8,093 nt of DNA from Actinomycetota bacterium (lineage in GTDB: Bacteria; Actinomycetota; Acidimicrobiia; Acidimicrobiales; AC-14). The position numbers and the translations under genes were made by a program. How positions within the stretch are numbered: position 1 is the first letter of the stretch; every line of letters begins with the position of its first letter. A model generated the notes under the pieces. That model was not told where the DNA came from and did no database searches. It was given only the letters and a program-made list of their open reading frames with translations. The stretch covers positions 1-8,093 of the forward strand of contig JAIVIH010000338.1 in assembly GCA_020200615.1 (NCBI GenBank), in the 5' to 3' direction. Below, in pieces: positions 1-5,400 of the stretch.

Positions 1-557
1 ACGATGATCTCAAGGGCGCCTCGGGTACGGAGGCCCTGGTTCGAGCCGATCCAAGACCCGAGGGGCATCACCGTGGCGCACCCGACCTCTTCCAGGCGCT
101 TGCACAGCACGGGATCGGCGTTCACGTAGGGAAGCACGGTGAAGCCGTCGGCGACGAGGATCTCGGCCGCCTTGAGCGTCTCCACGGGGTCGGGAAGGAG
201 GTAGCGGGGGTCGGGGGTGATCTCGAGCTTGATCCACGTGGGCAGCCCCGCGGCACGGGCCAGACGGGCCAGCCGCACCGCTTCCTCGGCGTCGTCGGCG
301 CCGCTCGTGTTGGTGAGCAGCAGGACCCGATCGGGGTCGATGGCGTCGAGGATGTCGTCGTCATCGCCGCTCCCGGGCGACGGAGACAGCGGCGCGTCCA
401 TCCGGCGCAGGGCGACGGTCACCATCTCGGTGCCCGACGCCTCGATGGCCCCTCGGAGGGCAGCGTTGGACGGGAACTTCCCGGTGCCGACGAACAGCCG
501 CGAGCTGAACTGGCGCCCGGCGATCACCAGGGCATCGCTTCCGTTGAGATCGGACAA
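1..557 (-). CDS. thiG: Thiazole synthase ThiG (partial, C-terminus beyond left edge)
   Basis: ThiG makes the thiazole phosphate half of thiamine from 1-deoxy-xylulose 5-phosphate, dehydroglycine and the thiocarboxylate of the carrier ThiS, in the cytoplasm. The 185 residues visible cover about 70% of the usual ~255-residue TIM-barrel. They show the family landmarks: [19 protein letters not shown] at 10-28, [11 protein letters not shown] at 44-54, the Schiff-base lysine K110 in WIKLEI, FTVLPY at 139-144, and the phosphate-site segment [12 protein letters not shown] at 164-175. The start is TTG at 557: an in-frame TAA lies nine codons upstream, and AAGGGAG (573-567) sits nine bases before it. 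GTG and ATG codons nearby are in other frames or too far inside. The gene lies immediately behind a TPP riboswitch, so it should be shut off when thiamine pyrophosphate is plentiful. No thiS precedes it; thiS must lie downstream or elsewhere. Confidence 0.93.
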   Translation of the reverse strand, partial: MSDLNGSDALVIAGRQFSSRLFVGTGKFPSNAALRGAIEASGTEMVTVALRRMDAPLSPSPGSGDDDDILDAIDPDRVLLLTNTSGADDAEEAVRLARLARAAGLPTWIKLEITPDPRYLLPDPVETLKAAEILVADGFTVLPYVNADPVLCKRLEEVGCATVMPLGSWIGSNQGLRTRGALEII

Positions 558-563
558 GGTGCC

Positions 564-658
564 ACGCTCCCTTCGCCCGCATTACCGGGCCGGTTGACTT
601 GAGGGTCGCGAGCCGTTCGTACTCGCCTCTCAGCCCGGCGCTCCGAGCTCCCCTGCGT
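564..658 (-). promoter_or_regulatory. TPP (THI-box) riboswitch controlling thiG
   Basis: The minus strand folds as a thiamine pyrophosphate aptamer. An outer stem ACGC (658-655) pairs with GCGT (567-564). Stem P2 is AGCTCGG (649-643) with CCGGGCT (638-632), followed by the hallmark GAGA of GCTGAGA (628-634). P3 is GCGAG (626-622) with CTCGC (612-608). P4 is CCCT (605-602) with AGGG (572-569). P5 is GCCCG (590-586) with CGGGC (579-575), closing the GTAATG loop (585-580), the other hallmark. The conserved GCGAAGGGA end is present at 576-568. The ribosome binding site AAGGGAG (573-567) is part of the 3' strands of P4 and the outer stem. There is no room for a separate expression platform before the TTG at 557. 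Ligand binding is therefore inferred to block translation initiation directly. I see no terminator hairpin. Confidence 0.93.
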
Positions 659-669
659 TTGCCTGGCCG

Positions 670-704
670 TTGGGACGACCAGGCTCGGAACTACGGTACT
701 CGCC
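670..704 (+). promoter_or_regulatory. Putative leaderless promoter of the DUF2203 gene, overlapping a minus-strand -10
   Basis: TTGGGA (670-675) and TACGGT (692-697), 16 bases apart, resemble -35 and -10 boxes. Seven bases follow before the GTG at 705, so transcription would begin at or next to the start codon. On the minus strand the same bases give TACCGT (698-693), a possible -10 for the thiG riboswitch transcript, about 27-35 bases before the aptamer. No good -35 is visible for that direction. Both are inferences from motif and spacing. Confidence 0.4.
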
Positions 705-1043
705 GTGCGCCTGTGGACCGTCGACGAGGCTCGGGCCTACCTTCCGAGGGTCCGCGAGCTGGTCGAGGTCATCCGCCAGGCGGCGCTCGTGCGCTCCGGC
801 CGGCACCCCTCGACCAACGGGCAGCGGTCGTCGCTGGTTGACGCCCAGGAGGCGTACGAGGAGCTCCAGGCGGGCGACATCATCCTCCGGGACGCCACCA
901 CCGGCCTCATCGACTTCCACGCCCAGGGGGAGGACGGCGTCGTCTACTACCTGTGCTGGCGGCGCGGCGAGCCCGAGCTGGCCTGGTGGCACCTGCCCGA
1001 GGAGGGCTTCCCCGGCCGCAAGCCCCTGCCCCGAGAGCCATGA
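705..1043 (+). CDS. DUF2203 family protein
   Basis: A 112-residue soluble protein of the DUF2203 family, whose function is not known. It has the family's layout: an N-terminal WTVDEARAYLPRVRELVEVI helix (residues 4-23) and a middle helix leading to the 'long glycine' segment GDIILRDATTGLIDFHAQ. The end is WRRGEPELAWWHLPEEGF followed by PGRKPL, matching the family's conserved 'lCWr.ge..i.fWH....Gf.gR.pl' close. The GTG at 705 gives the complete family N-terminus and lies just behind a TANNNT box with no leader. There are no signal peptide or membrane segments. Its stop overlaps the start of a small membrane ORF (ATGA, 1040-1043), so the two are probably translated together. It is divergent from thiG; nothing in the sequence ties it to thiamine. 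Confidence 0.88.
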   Translation: MRLWTVDEARAYLPRVRELVEVIRQAALVRSGRHPSTNGQRSSLVDAQEAYEELQAGDIILRDATTGLIDFHAQGEDGVVYYLCWRRGEPELAWWHLPEEGFPGRKPLPREP

Positions 1044-1129
1044 GCACCCGGAAGCTCATCATCGCCGCCCTGCTCTGCGGTCTGCTGATCCTGGTCGCGT
1101 TCGCCGTCCAGGTCTCGCTGATGCCGTAG
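1040..1129 (+). CDS. Small single-pass membrane microprotein (29 aa)
   Basis: A 29-residue ORF starting with ATG inside the ATGA overlap with the DUF2203 stop and ending at TAG 1127-1129. The product starts MSTRKLIIAALL, with two positive residues, then has about 20 hydrophobic residues (roughly 6-25) and a very short tail ending SLMP. This is the pattern of a single transmembrane helix, or of a signal anchor with an inside N-terminus by the positive-inside rule. There is no Lys or Arg inside the helix and no lipobox. The stop/start overlap and the clean hydrophobic stretch are the only evidence that it is real. I do not recognise a family. It is too short for most gene finders and is probably unannotated in relatives. 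Confidence 0.5.
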   Translation: MSTRKLIIAALLCGLLILVAFAVQVSLMP

Positions 1130-1197
1130 GCCCACCCCGGGCGAGGGGTTCCTGCCTTCCCGCCAGGACAAGATCACGTACTCACTAGTCTGAGGTC
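1130..1197 (+). promoter_or_regulatory. Gap with weak hairpin and putative leaderless promoter of lpd
   Basis: A short hairpin ACCCC (1134-1138) / GGGGT (1145-1149) with a 6-base loop follows the microprotein stop. It has no T-run and is at best a weak terminator. TAGTCT (1186-1191) lies six bases before the lpd ATG at 1198, the spacing expected if transcription begins on the A of the start codon. No convincing -35 is visible. GAGGT just before the ATG is too close to act as a normal ribosome binding site. Confidence 0.4.
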
Positions 1198-1761
1198 ATG
1201 GCCGAGCAGTTCGACGTCGTCGTCATCGGAGGGGGCCCGGGCGGGTACGCGGCCGCCCTTTACGGGGCGGGAGCGGGCCTCAGGGTTGCAGTCGTCGAGC
1301 GCGAGAAGGTGGGTGGCACCTGCCTGCACCGGGGTTGCATCCCGGCCAAGCAGTTCCTGGAGACGGCCACCGTCTTCCGCACCGTGGCCGGGGCCAAGGA
1401 GTTCGGCGTCATGGCTGACCAGCCCACGGTCGACTTCGCCGCCTCCCAGGCTCGCAAGCAGAAGGTCGTCGACCAGCTGTGGAAGGGCCTCCAGTCGCTC
1501 ATGAAGGGCCGCAAGATCACGACCGTCCAGGGAACGGGCACCCTCCAGCCGCATCAGACCGTACGGGTGGACGACGGGACCGAACTGAAGGGGCGGGCGG
1601 TGATCCTGGCCAGTGGATCGGTCCCCCGCACCCTTCCCGGATTCGACGTCGACGGCCGGTTCGTCCTCACGTCGGACGAGGTCCTGGCCCTCGACCGGCT
1701 ACCCGCATCGGCCGCCGTCATCGGAGGCGGGGCCATCGGGTGTGAGTTCGCGTCTCGATGA
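1198..1761 (+). CDS. lpd: Dihydrolipoyl dehydrogenase (E3), N-terminal part; gene split by a frameshift
   Basis: First 187 residues of the flavoprotein that reoxidises dihydrolipoyl groups of 2-oxoacid dehydrogenases and the glycine cleavage system with NAD+. Seen: the FAD dinucleotide-fold GGGPGG at 11-16, the redox disulfide C42/C47 in GGTCLHRGCIPAK, and the start of the NAD-binding fold VIGGGAIGCEFAS at 174-186. Reading then hits TGA at 1759-1761. The rest of the enzyme follows without loss in the -1 frame from 1758. The family expects CEFAS to run straight into MMSDLGTQVTILE; removing one TC from TCTC (1753-1756) restores exactly that. The full gene would be 1198-2588, about 462 residues, a normal E3 length. 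As read, this piece lacks the rest of the NAD domain and the interface domain and should be inactive alone. The ATG at 1198 directly follows a TAGTCT box. Confidence 0.93.
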   Translation: MAEQFDVVVIGGGPGGYAAALYGAGAGLRVAVVEREKVGGTCLHRGCIPAKQFLETATVFRTVAGAKEFGVMADQPTVDFAASQARKQKVVDQLWKGLQSLMKGRKITTVQGTGTLQPHQTVRVDDGTELKGRAVILASGSVPRTLPGFDVDGRFVLTSDEVLALDRLPASAAVIGGGAIGCEFASR

Positions 1762-2588
1762 TGAGCGACCTGGGAACCCAGGTGACGATCCTCGAGGCCC
1801 TCCCCCAGATCCTCCCCGGTTGTGACGCCGACGTGGCCAACGTGGTCGTGCGATCGTTCAAGCGCCGGGGCATCGACGTGCGCACCGGGGTACGGATCGA
1901 GGGCCACGATCCTTCGGGCGAGCAGACGACGGTCAAGCTGGCCGACGGGTCCTCGGTGACGGTGGACGCCATCGTGATGAGTGTCGGCCGGCGGCCCCTG
2001 TCGGAGACGCTCGGGCTGGACGGCACGGCGGTGGAGGTCGACGCCAAGGGCTTCGTGGTGGTCGACGAGCACCTGCGCACGGGTGAGGACGGCGTCTACG
2101 CCCTCGGTGACCTGATCAACACCCCGCAGCTCGCCCACGTGGGCTTCGCCGAAGCCATCGTCGCCGTCAAGGACATCCTCGGGGAAGATGCGGTGCCGGT
2201 CGACTACCAGCGCGTCCCCTGGTGCATCTACTGCTTCCCGGAGGTGGCCTTCGCCGGGCTGTCCGAGCAGGCCGCCGAAGACGCAGGGATCGACGTGGTC
2301 GTGGCCAAGCACCGCTTCAACGGCAACAGCCGCGCCCTCATCGTGGGCGAGCCCGAGGGTTTGGTGAAGGTCATCGCCGAGAAGGGGGCCGACGGCAAGG
2401 CCGGCCGCCTGCTCGGGGTACACATGGTCGGACCCTGGGTCACCGAGCAGCTGGCCGAGGGCTACCTGGCCGTCAACTGGGAGGCCACCCCCGACGAGGT
2501 CAGTCACTTCATCCATCCACACCCGACGTTGTCGGAGACATTCGGCGAGACCGTCATGGCGCTCACCGGAAGGGGGCTTCACGGCTGA
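1758..2588 (+). CDS. lpd: Dihydrolipoyl dehydrogenase (E3), C-terminal part; continuation after frameshift
   Basis: Remaining 276 residues of the E3 begun at 1198. They contain most of the NAD-binding domain (DLGTQVTILEALPQILP), the second FAD-contact segment YALGDLINTPQLAHVGFAEA, and the dimer-interface domain. The latter ends in HPHPTLSETFGE with catalytic H255 and E260. No family region is missing. The apparent ATG (1758) overlaps the upstream TGA as ATGA. No Shine-Dalgarno-like sequence precedes it, so independent translation is doubtful unless coupled. The Met pair sits where the unbroken protein has MMSDLG, so this 'start' is most simply an internal codon. The end overlaps the E2 start by one base (TGATG, 2586-2590), typical of one operon. 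Confidence 0.92.
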   Translation: MMSDLGTQVTILEALPQILPGCDADVANVVVRSFKRRGIDVRTGVRIEGHDPSGEQTTVKLADGSSVTVDAIVMSVGRRPLSETLGLDGTAVEVDAKGFVVVDEHLRTGEDGVYALGDLINTPQLAHVGFAEAIVAVKDILGEDAVPVDYQRVPWCIYCFPEVAFAGLSEQAAEDAGIDVVVAKHRFNGNSRALIVGEPEGLVKVIAEKGADGKAGRLLGVHMVGPWVTEQLAEGYLAVNWEATPDEVSHFIHPHPTLSETFGETVMALTGRGLHG

Positions 2589-3103
2589 TGCCCGACATCA
2601 CCATGCCGCAGCTGGGCGAGACCGTCACGGAGGGAACCATCACCAAGTGGTTCAAGAAGGTCGGCGAGCAGGTGGTGGAGGACGAGCCGCTGTTCGAAGT
2701 GTCGACCGACAAGGTCGACTCCGAAGTCCCCTCCACCGCCTCCGGGTACGTGTCGGAGATCCTCGTGCAGGAGGGCGAGACGGTCGACATCGGCGTCAAG
2801 CTGGCGGTCATCGAAGCGGGCAAGCCCGGAGAGGGAGGCGGGACCTCGCAGGCGGAAGCCACCGAGGAGGCTGAGGGCGGCGAGCCGGCCGAGGCCAAGG
2901 CCGAGTCGCCCCCGTACGAGGAGCAGACCGAGCCCGTCCCCGAGGACAGCGACCCCCGCCCGCCGGGCGCCGAAGCGGAGGCGGCCAGCGCCGAGCGCCA
3001 GCAAGAGCGGGTGGAGGCCGAGGACAGTTCGACCCCTCCGAAGGAGACCGCCAAGCCGGCGCCTGCGGCCGAGGCTGCCCCGCCCACCCCTCCGAGCACA
3101 TGA
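2588..3103 (+). CDS. Dihydrolipoamide acyltransferase (E2), lipoyl domain and linker; gene disrupted
   Basis: A 171-residue product. Residues 1-77 are a complete biotinyl/lipoyl domain: MPQLGETVTEGTITKW, then EVSTDKVDSEVPS with the lipoylated lysine K42, then VQEGETVDIGVKLAVIE. Residues 78-171 are a low-complexity Glu/Ala/Pro/Gly linker. In an intact E2 the subunit-binding domain (~40 residues) and catalytic domain follow; here reading ends at TGA 3101-3103 with no binding domain in any frame. AAGGGGG (2570-2576) is a fair ribosome binding site before ATG 2588. An upstream in-frame ATG at 2222 would read through lpd and is rejected. In this operon K42 is the expected target of LipB/LipA and the swinging arm that E3 reoxidises. 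Whether the complex is the 2-oxoglutarate (sucB) or pyruvate type (pdhC/dlaT) cannot be settled without E1, so I give no symbol. Confidence 0.88.
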   Translation: MPDITMPQLGETVTEGTITKWFKKVGEQVVEDEPLFEVSTDKVDSEVPSTASGYVSEILVQEGETVDIGVKLAVIEAGKPGEGGGTSQAEATEEAEGGEPAEAKAESPPYEEQTEPVPEDSDPRPPGAEAEAASAERQQERVEAEDSSTPPKETAKPAPAAEAAPPTPPST

Positions 3104-3759
3104 TCAAGTCGCAGGCCACGTCGGCCCATGTGCTGGTGGCGACCGAGGTCGACTACTCGGGCGTCGACCGGGTGAGGATGGCCGAGCGCAACGCCTTCAA
3201 GGAGAAGGAGGGCTTCTCCCTCACCTACCTGCCCTTCATCGCCCGCGCCCTCATCGACGCCCTCGCCGATTTCCCCCACGTCAACTCCTCGGTGGGGGAC
3301 AACGCCCTGACCATCCACCGTCGCATCCACCTGGGAATCGCCGTCGACCTCAGCTTCGAGGGACTCATCGTCCCCGTCGTGCACGACGCCGACCAGATGC
3401 GCCTGCGGGCCCTGGCCCGGAGGATCGCCGACCTGGCGCACCGCGCCCGTTCCCGGGAGCTGACGGCGGACGACATCTCGGGCGGCACCATCACCATCAC
3501 CAACCCCGGGCCCTTCGGGACGTTCCTCACGTTCCCCGTCATCAACCAGCCTCAGGTGGCCATAGTCTCCACCGACGGCATCCGGAAGCGCCCGGTGGCG
3601 GTGGAGCTGCCCGACGGGTCCGACGCCGTCGCCGTCAGGCCGGTGGGAGTGCTCGGTCTCGCGTTCGACCACCGTGCCTTCGACGGTGCCTACGCTTCCG
3701 CGTTCCTGGCCCGGGCCAAGGAGATCCTGGAAACCCGCGACTGGTCCCAGGAGGTCTAG
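3100..3759 (+). CDS. Dihydrolipoamide acyltransferase (E2), catalytic domain lacking its first residues
   Basis: A 219-residue 2-oxoacid dehydrogenase acyltransferase domain. Seen: ATSAHVLVATEVDYS at 6-20, LTYLPFIARA at 41-50, HLGIAVDLSFEGLIVPVVHDAD spanning 77-98, the core GGTITITNPGPFG at 128-140, and the catalytic DHRAFDG with H191. It begins at MIKSQ, which in the family is an internal point of the helix '(R)..iAeHMv+SkatsAHV'. About 12-15 catalytic-domain residues and the whole subunit-binding domain are absent. The three codons before the ATG in this frame (TCC GAG CAC) still read S-E-H, so homology resumes slightly upstream of the apparent start. That looks like a deletion junction rather than a true start. 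No ribosome binding site precedes it; the ATG overlaps the upstream stop (ATGA, 3100-3103). Its tail carries the AGGAGGT used by lipBA. Confidence 0.88.
   Translation: MIKSQATSAHVLVATEVDYSGVDRVRMAERNAFKEKEGFSLTYLPFIARALIDALADFPHVNSSVGDNALTIHRRIHLGIAVDLSFEGLIVPVVHDADQMRLRALARRIADLAHRARSRELTADDISGGTITITNPGPFGTFLTFPVINQPQVAIVSTDGIRKRPVAVELPDGSDAVAVRPVGVLGLAFDHRAFDGAYASAFLARAKEILETRDWSQEV
3749..3755 (+). promoter_or_regulatory. Strong ribosome binding site of lipBA
   Basis: AGGAGGT, a perfect anti-16S match, ends ten bases before the ATG at 3766 and overlaps the last codons of the E2 gene. It fixes the lipBA start. It is the best Shine-Dalgarno sequence in the window and contrasts with the missing sites before the ATGs at 1758 and 3100. 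Confidence 0.75.
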
Positions 3760-3765
3760 CCCGGT

Positions 3766-5376
3766 ATGGGAGCACCGCTCCGGGCCCGCTGGTTGGGCCG
3801 AGTGCGCTTCGCCGACGCCCTGGCCCTTCAGAGGTCCCTGTTCCTACAGGCGTCTGACCCCTACCTGCTCCTGCTGGAGCACCCCCACGTGTTCACCCTC
3901 GGGCTCCGGGGCGACATGCAGCACGTGCTCGTCGATCCCGCCGCCGTCGGCGCCGAGCTGGTCCGCACCAACCGGGGGGGCGACGTCACCTACCACGGAC
4001 CGGGGCAGCTGGTCGGCTACCCGATCCTGTCGTGGCCCGACGGTCCCGACGCCACCCCCGCCTACGTGCACTCCGTCGAGCAGGTCGTCATCGACGCCTG
4101 CGCCGACGTCGGCCTGCCCGGCCTGGGTCGGCTCCCGGGCTATCCCGGTGTCTGGGTGGATGTCGACGGCCCCGACCCCCGGAAGGTTTGCGCCGTGGGG
4201 GTCCGCCGCACCCGGGGCCGCACGATGCACGGCTTCGCCCTCAACGTGGAGCCCGACCTGGCCTGGTTCGACCGGATCGTGCCCTGTGGCATCCCCGACA
4301 AGGCCGTCACGTCCCTGGCCGCCGAGGGGGTCACCGCCTCCATGAGAGACGTGGTCGAGGCCGTCGTGGACCGAGCTTCCCGGCGATGGGCCGCCGGCCG
4401 GGTCGACCGGGCTGACGTCGCCTGGCGCGCCCCGTCAGCCGGAGTCGATGGTTCGCACGGCGACCGCCGGCGGGCCGAGGCCGGCCTCGTCGACGGCCTT
4501 TCCATAAGCGAACGCAAGCCGCCGTGGCTGCGGGTCCAGGCCGACATGGGGCCCGGATACCGGAAGCTGAAGCGCACCATGCGCTCCCTCGACCTCGTCA
4601 CCGTTTGCGAAGAGGCGGGCTGCCCCAACATCTTCGAGTGCTGGAACGACGGGACCGCCACCTTCATGATCAACGGCGAGCGCTGCACCCGCTCCTGCGG
4701 TTTCTGCCTGGTCGACACCCGGCGCCCGTCAGGTCCGCCCGATCCCGAAGAGCCGGAGCACGTGGCCGAGGCGGTGGCCCACATGGGCCTGTCCCACGCC
4801 GTGGTCACGGCCGTGGCGCGCGACGACCTGTCCGACGGCGGGGCGGGCCAGTTCGTGGACACCGTCGCCGCCATCCGCCGCCGCTGCCCTCAGACGACGG
4901 TCGAGCTGCTCATCCCCGACTGCAAGGGCGACCCGGAGGCGTTGAACACCCTCTTCGCCGCTCGCCCGGACGTGCTCAACCACAACCTGGAGACGGTGGC
5001 GCGGCTGCAGCGGGCGGTGCGGCCCCAGGCGTCCTACGCCCGAAGCCTGGGCGTGCTGGGCCAGGCCGGGGCGGCCGGGCTGGTCACCAAGTCGGGCCTG
5101 ATCGTCGGCATGGGTGAGACCGAGGAAGAGGTCCTCTCCGCCATGATCGACCTGCGCAGCGTGGGCGTCGACATCCTCACCGTGGGGCAGTACCTCCGGC
5201 CCACGTCCGACCACCTCCCGGTCGCACGGTGGTGGCGACCGGAGGAGTTCGACCGCATCCGCCAGGCCGGCCTGGCCATGGGCTTCGCCCACGTGGAGGC
5301 CTCTCCCCTGACCCGCTCCAGCTACCACGCCCGCCAGGCGACGGAGGCCGCCGCAGGGGGTCAGGTCGGTCCGTAG
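3766..5376 (+). CDS. Fused octanoyltransferase LipB - lipoyl synthase LipA
   Basis: One 536-residue ORF holds both steps of de novo lipoylation. Residues 1-221 are LipB, which moves octanoyl from acyl carrier protein to a lipoyl-domain lysine: RGGDVTYHGPGQLVGYP at 70-86, Lys140 in RKVCAVGVRRTRGRTMHG, and the active-site Cys174 in PCGIPDKAVTSL. Residues ~250-528 are LipA, a radical-SAM enzyme that inserts two sulfurs: C281/C286/C292 of CEEAGCPNIFEC hold the auxiliary cluster, C307/C311/C314 (CTRSCGFC) hold the radical-SAM cluster, and RSSYHA is at 517-522. A ~28-residue Gly/Ala/Arg-rich linker joins them. It contains no ATG, GTG or TTG in frame, so a separate LipA start is not available without losing conserved sequence. 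All catalytic residues of both halves are present. It lies six bases after the E2 stop, in the operon of its substrate. Separate lipB and lipA genes are the usual arrangement. Confidence 0.94.
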   Translation: MGAPLRARWLGRVRFADALALQRSLFLQASDPYLLLLEHPHVFTLGLRGDMQHVLVDPAAVGAELVRTNRGGDVTYHGPGQLVGYPILSWPDGPDATPAYVHSVEQVVIDACADVGLPGLGRLPGYPGVWVDVDGPDPRKVCAVGVRRTRGRTMHGFALNVEPDLAWFDRIVPCGIPDKAVTSLAAEGVTASMRDVVEAVVDRASRRWAAGRVDRADVAWRAPSAGVDGSHGDRRRAEAGLVDGLSISERKPPWLRVQADMGPGYRKLKRTMRSLDLVTVCEEAGCPNIFECWNDGTATFMINGERCTRSCGFCLVDTRRPSGPPDPEEPEHVAEAVAHMGLSHAVVTAVARDDLSDGGAGQFVDTVAAIRRRCPQTTVELLIPDCKGDPEALNTLFAARPDVLNHNLETVARLQRAVRPQASYARSLGVLGQAGAAGLVTKSGLIVGMGETEEEVLSAMIDLRSVGVDILTVGQYLRPTSDHLPVARWWRPEEFDRIRQAGLAMGFAHVEASPLTRSSYHARQATEAAAGGQVGP

Positions 5377-5400
5377 CGGGCCCGCTCACTGCGGGGACCG
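5367..5400. terminator. Possible bidirectional hairpin between convergent genes
   Basis: CGGTCC (5367-5372) pairs with GGACCG (5395-5400) and GTAG (5373-5376) with CTGC (5389-5392), with a two-base bulge. The loop holds the self-complementary GCGGGCCCGC (5376-5385). It spans the nine bases between the convergent stops of lipBA and the DUF1990 gene. There is no T-run on either side, so intrinsic termination is uncertain. Confidence 0.3.

Noticed and set aside
670..1188. 172-codon plus-strand frame over DUF2203
   Set aside because: It is a shifted-frame shadow. The frame starting at 705 carries the DUF2203 motifs.
1747..1761. Programmed ribosomal frameshift in lpd
   Set aside because: There is no slippery heptamer or homopolymer run at the site. 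A simple TC duplication explains the shift exactly, and lpd is not known for recoding.
2222..2587. Earlier start for the E2 lipoyl protein
   Set aside because: The frame is open upstream but runs through lpd coding sequence. The lipoyl domain begins exactly at MPDITMPQLGE (2588).
1554..3672. Long minus-strand frames opposite lpd and E2 (342 and 369 codons)
   Set aside because: They are antisense shadows of recognised enzyme genes; the products are His/Asp/Arg-rich with no family features.
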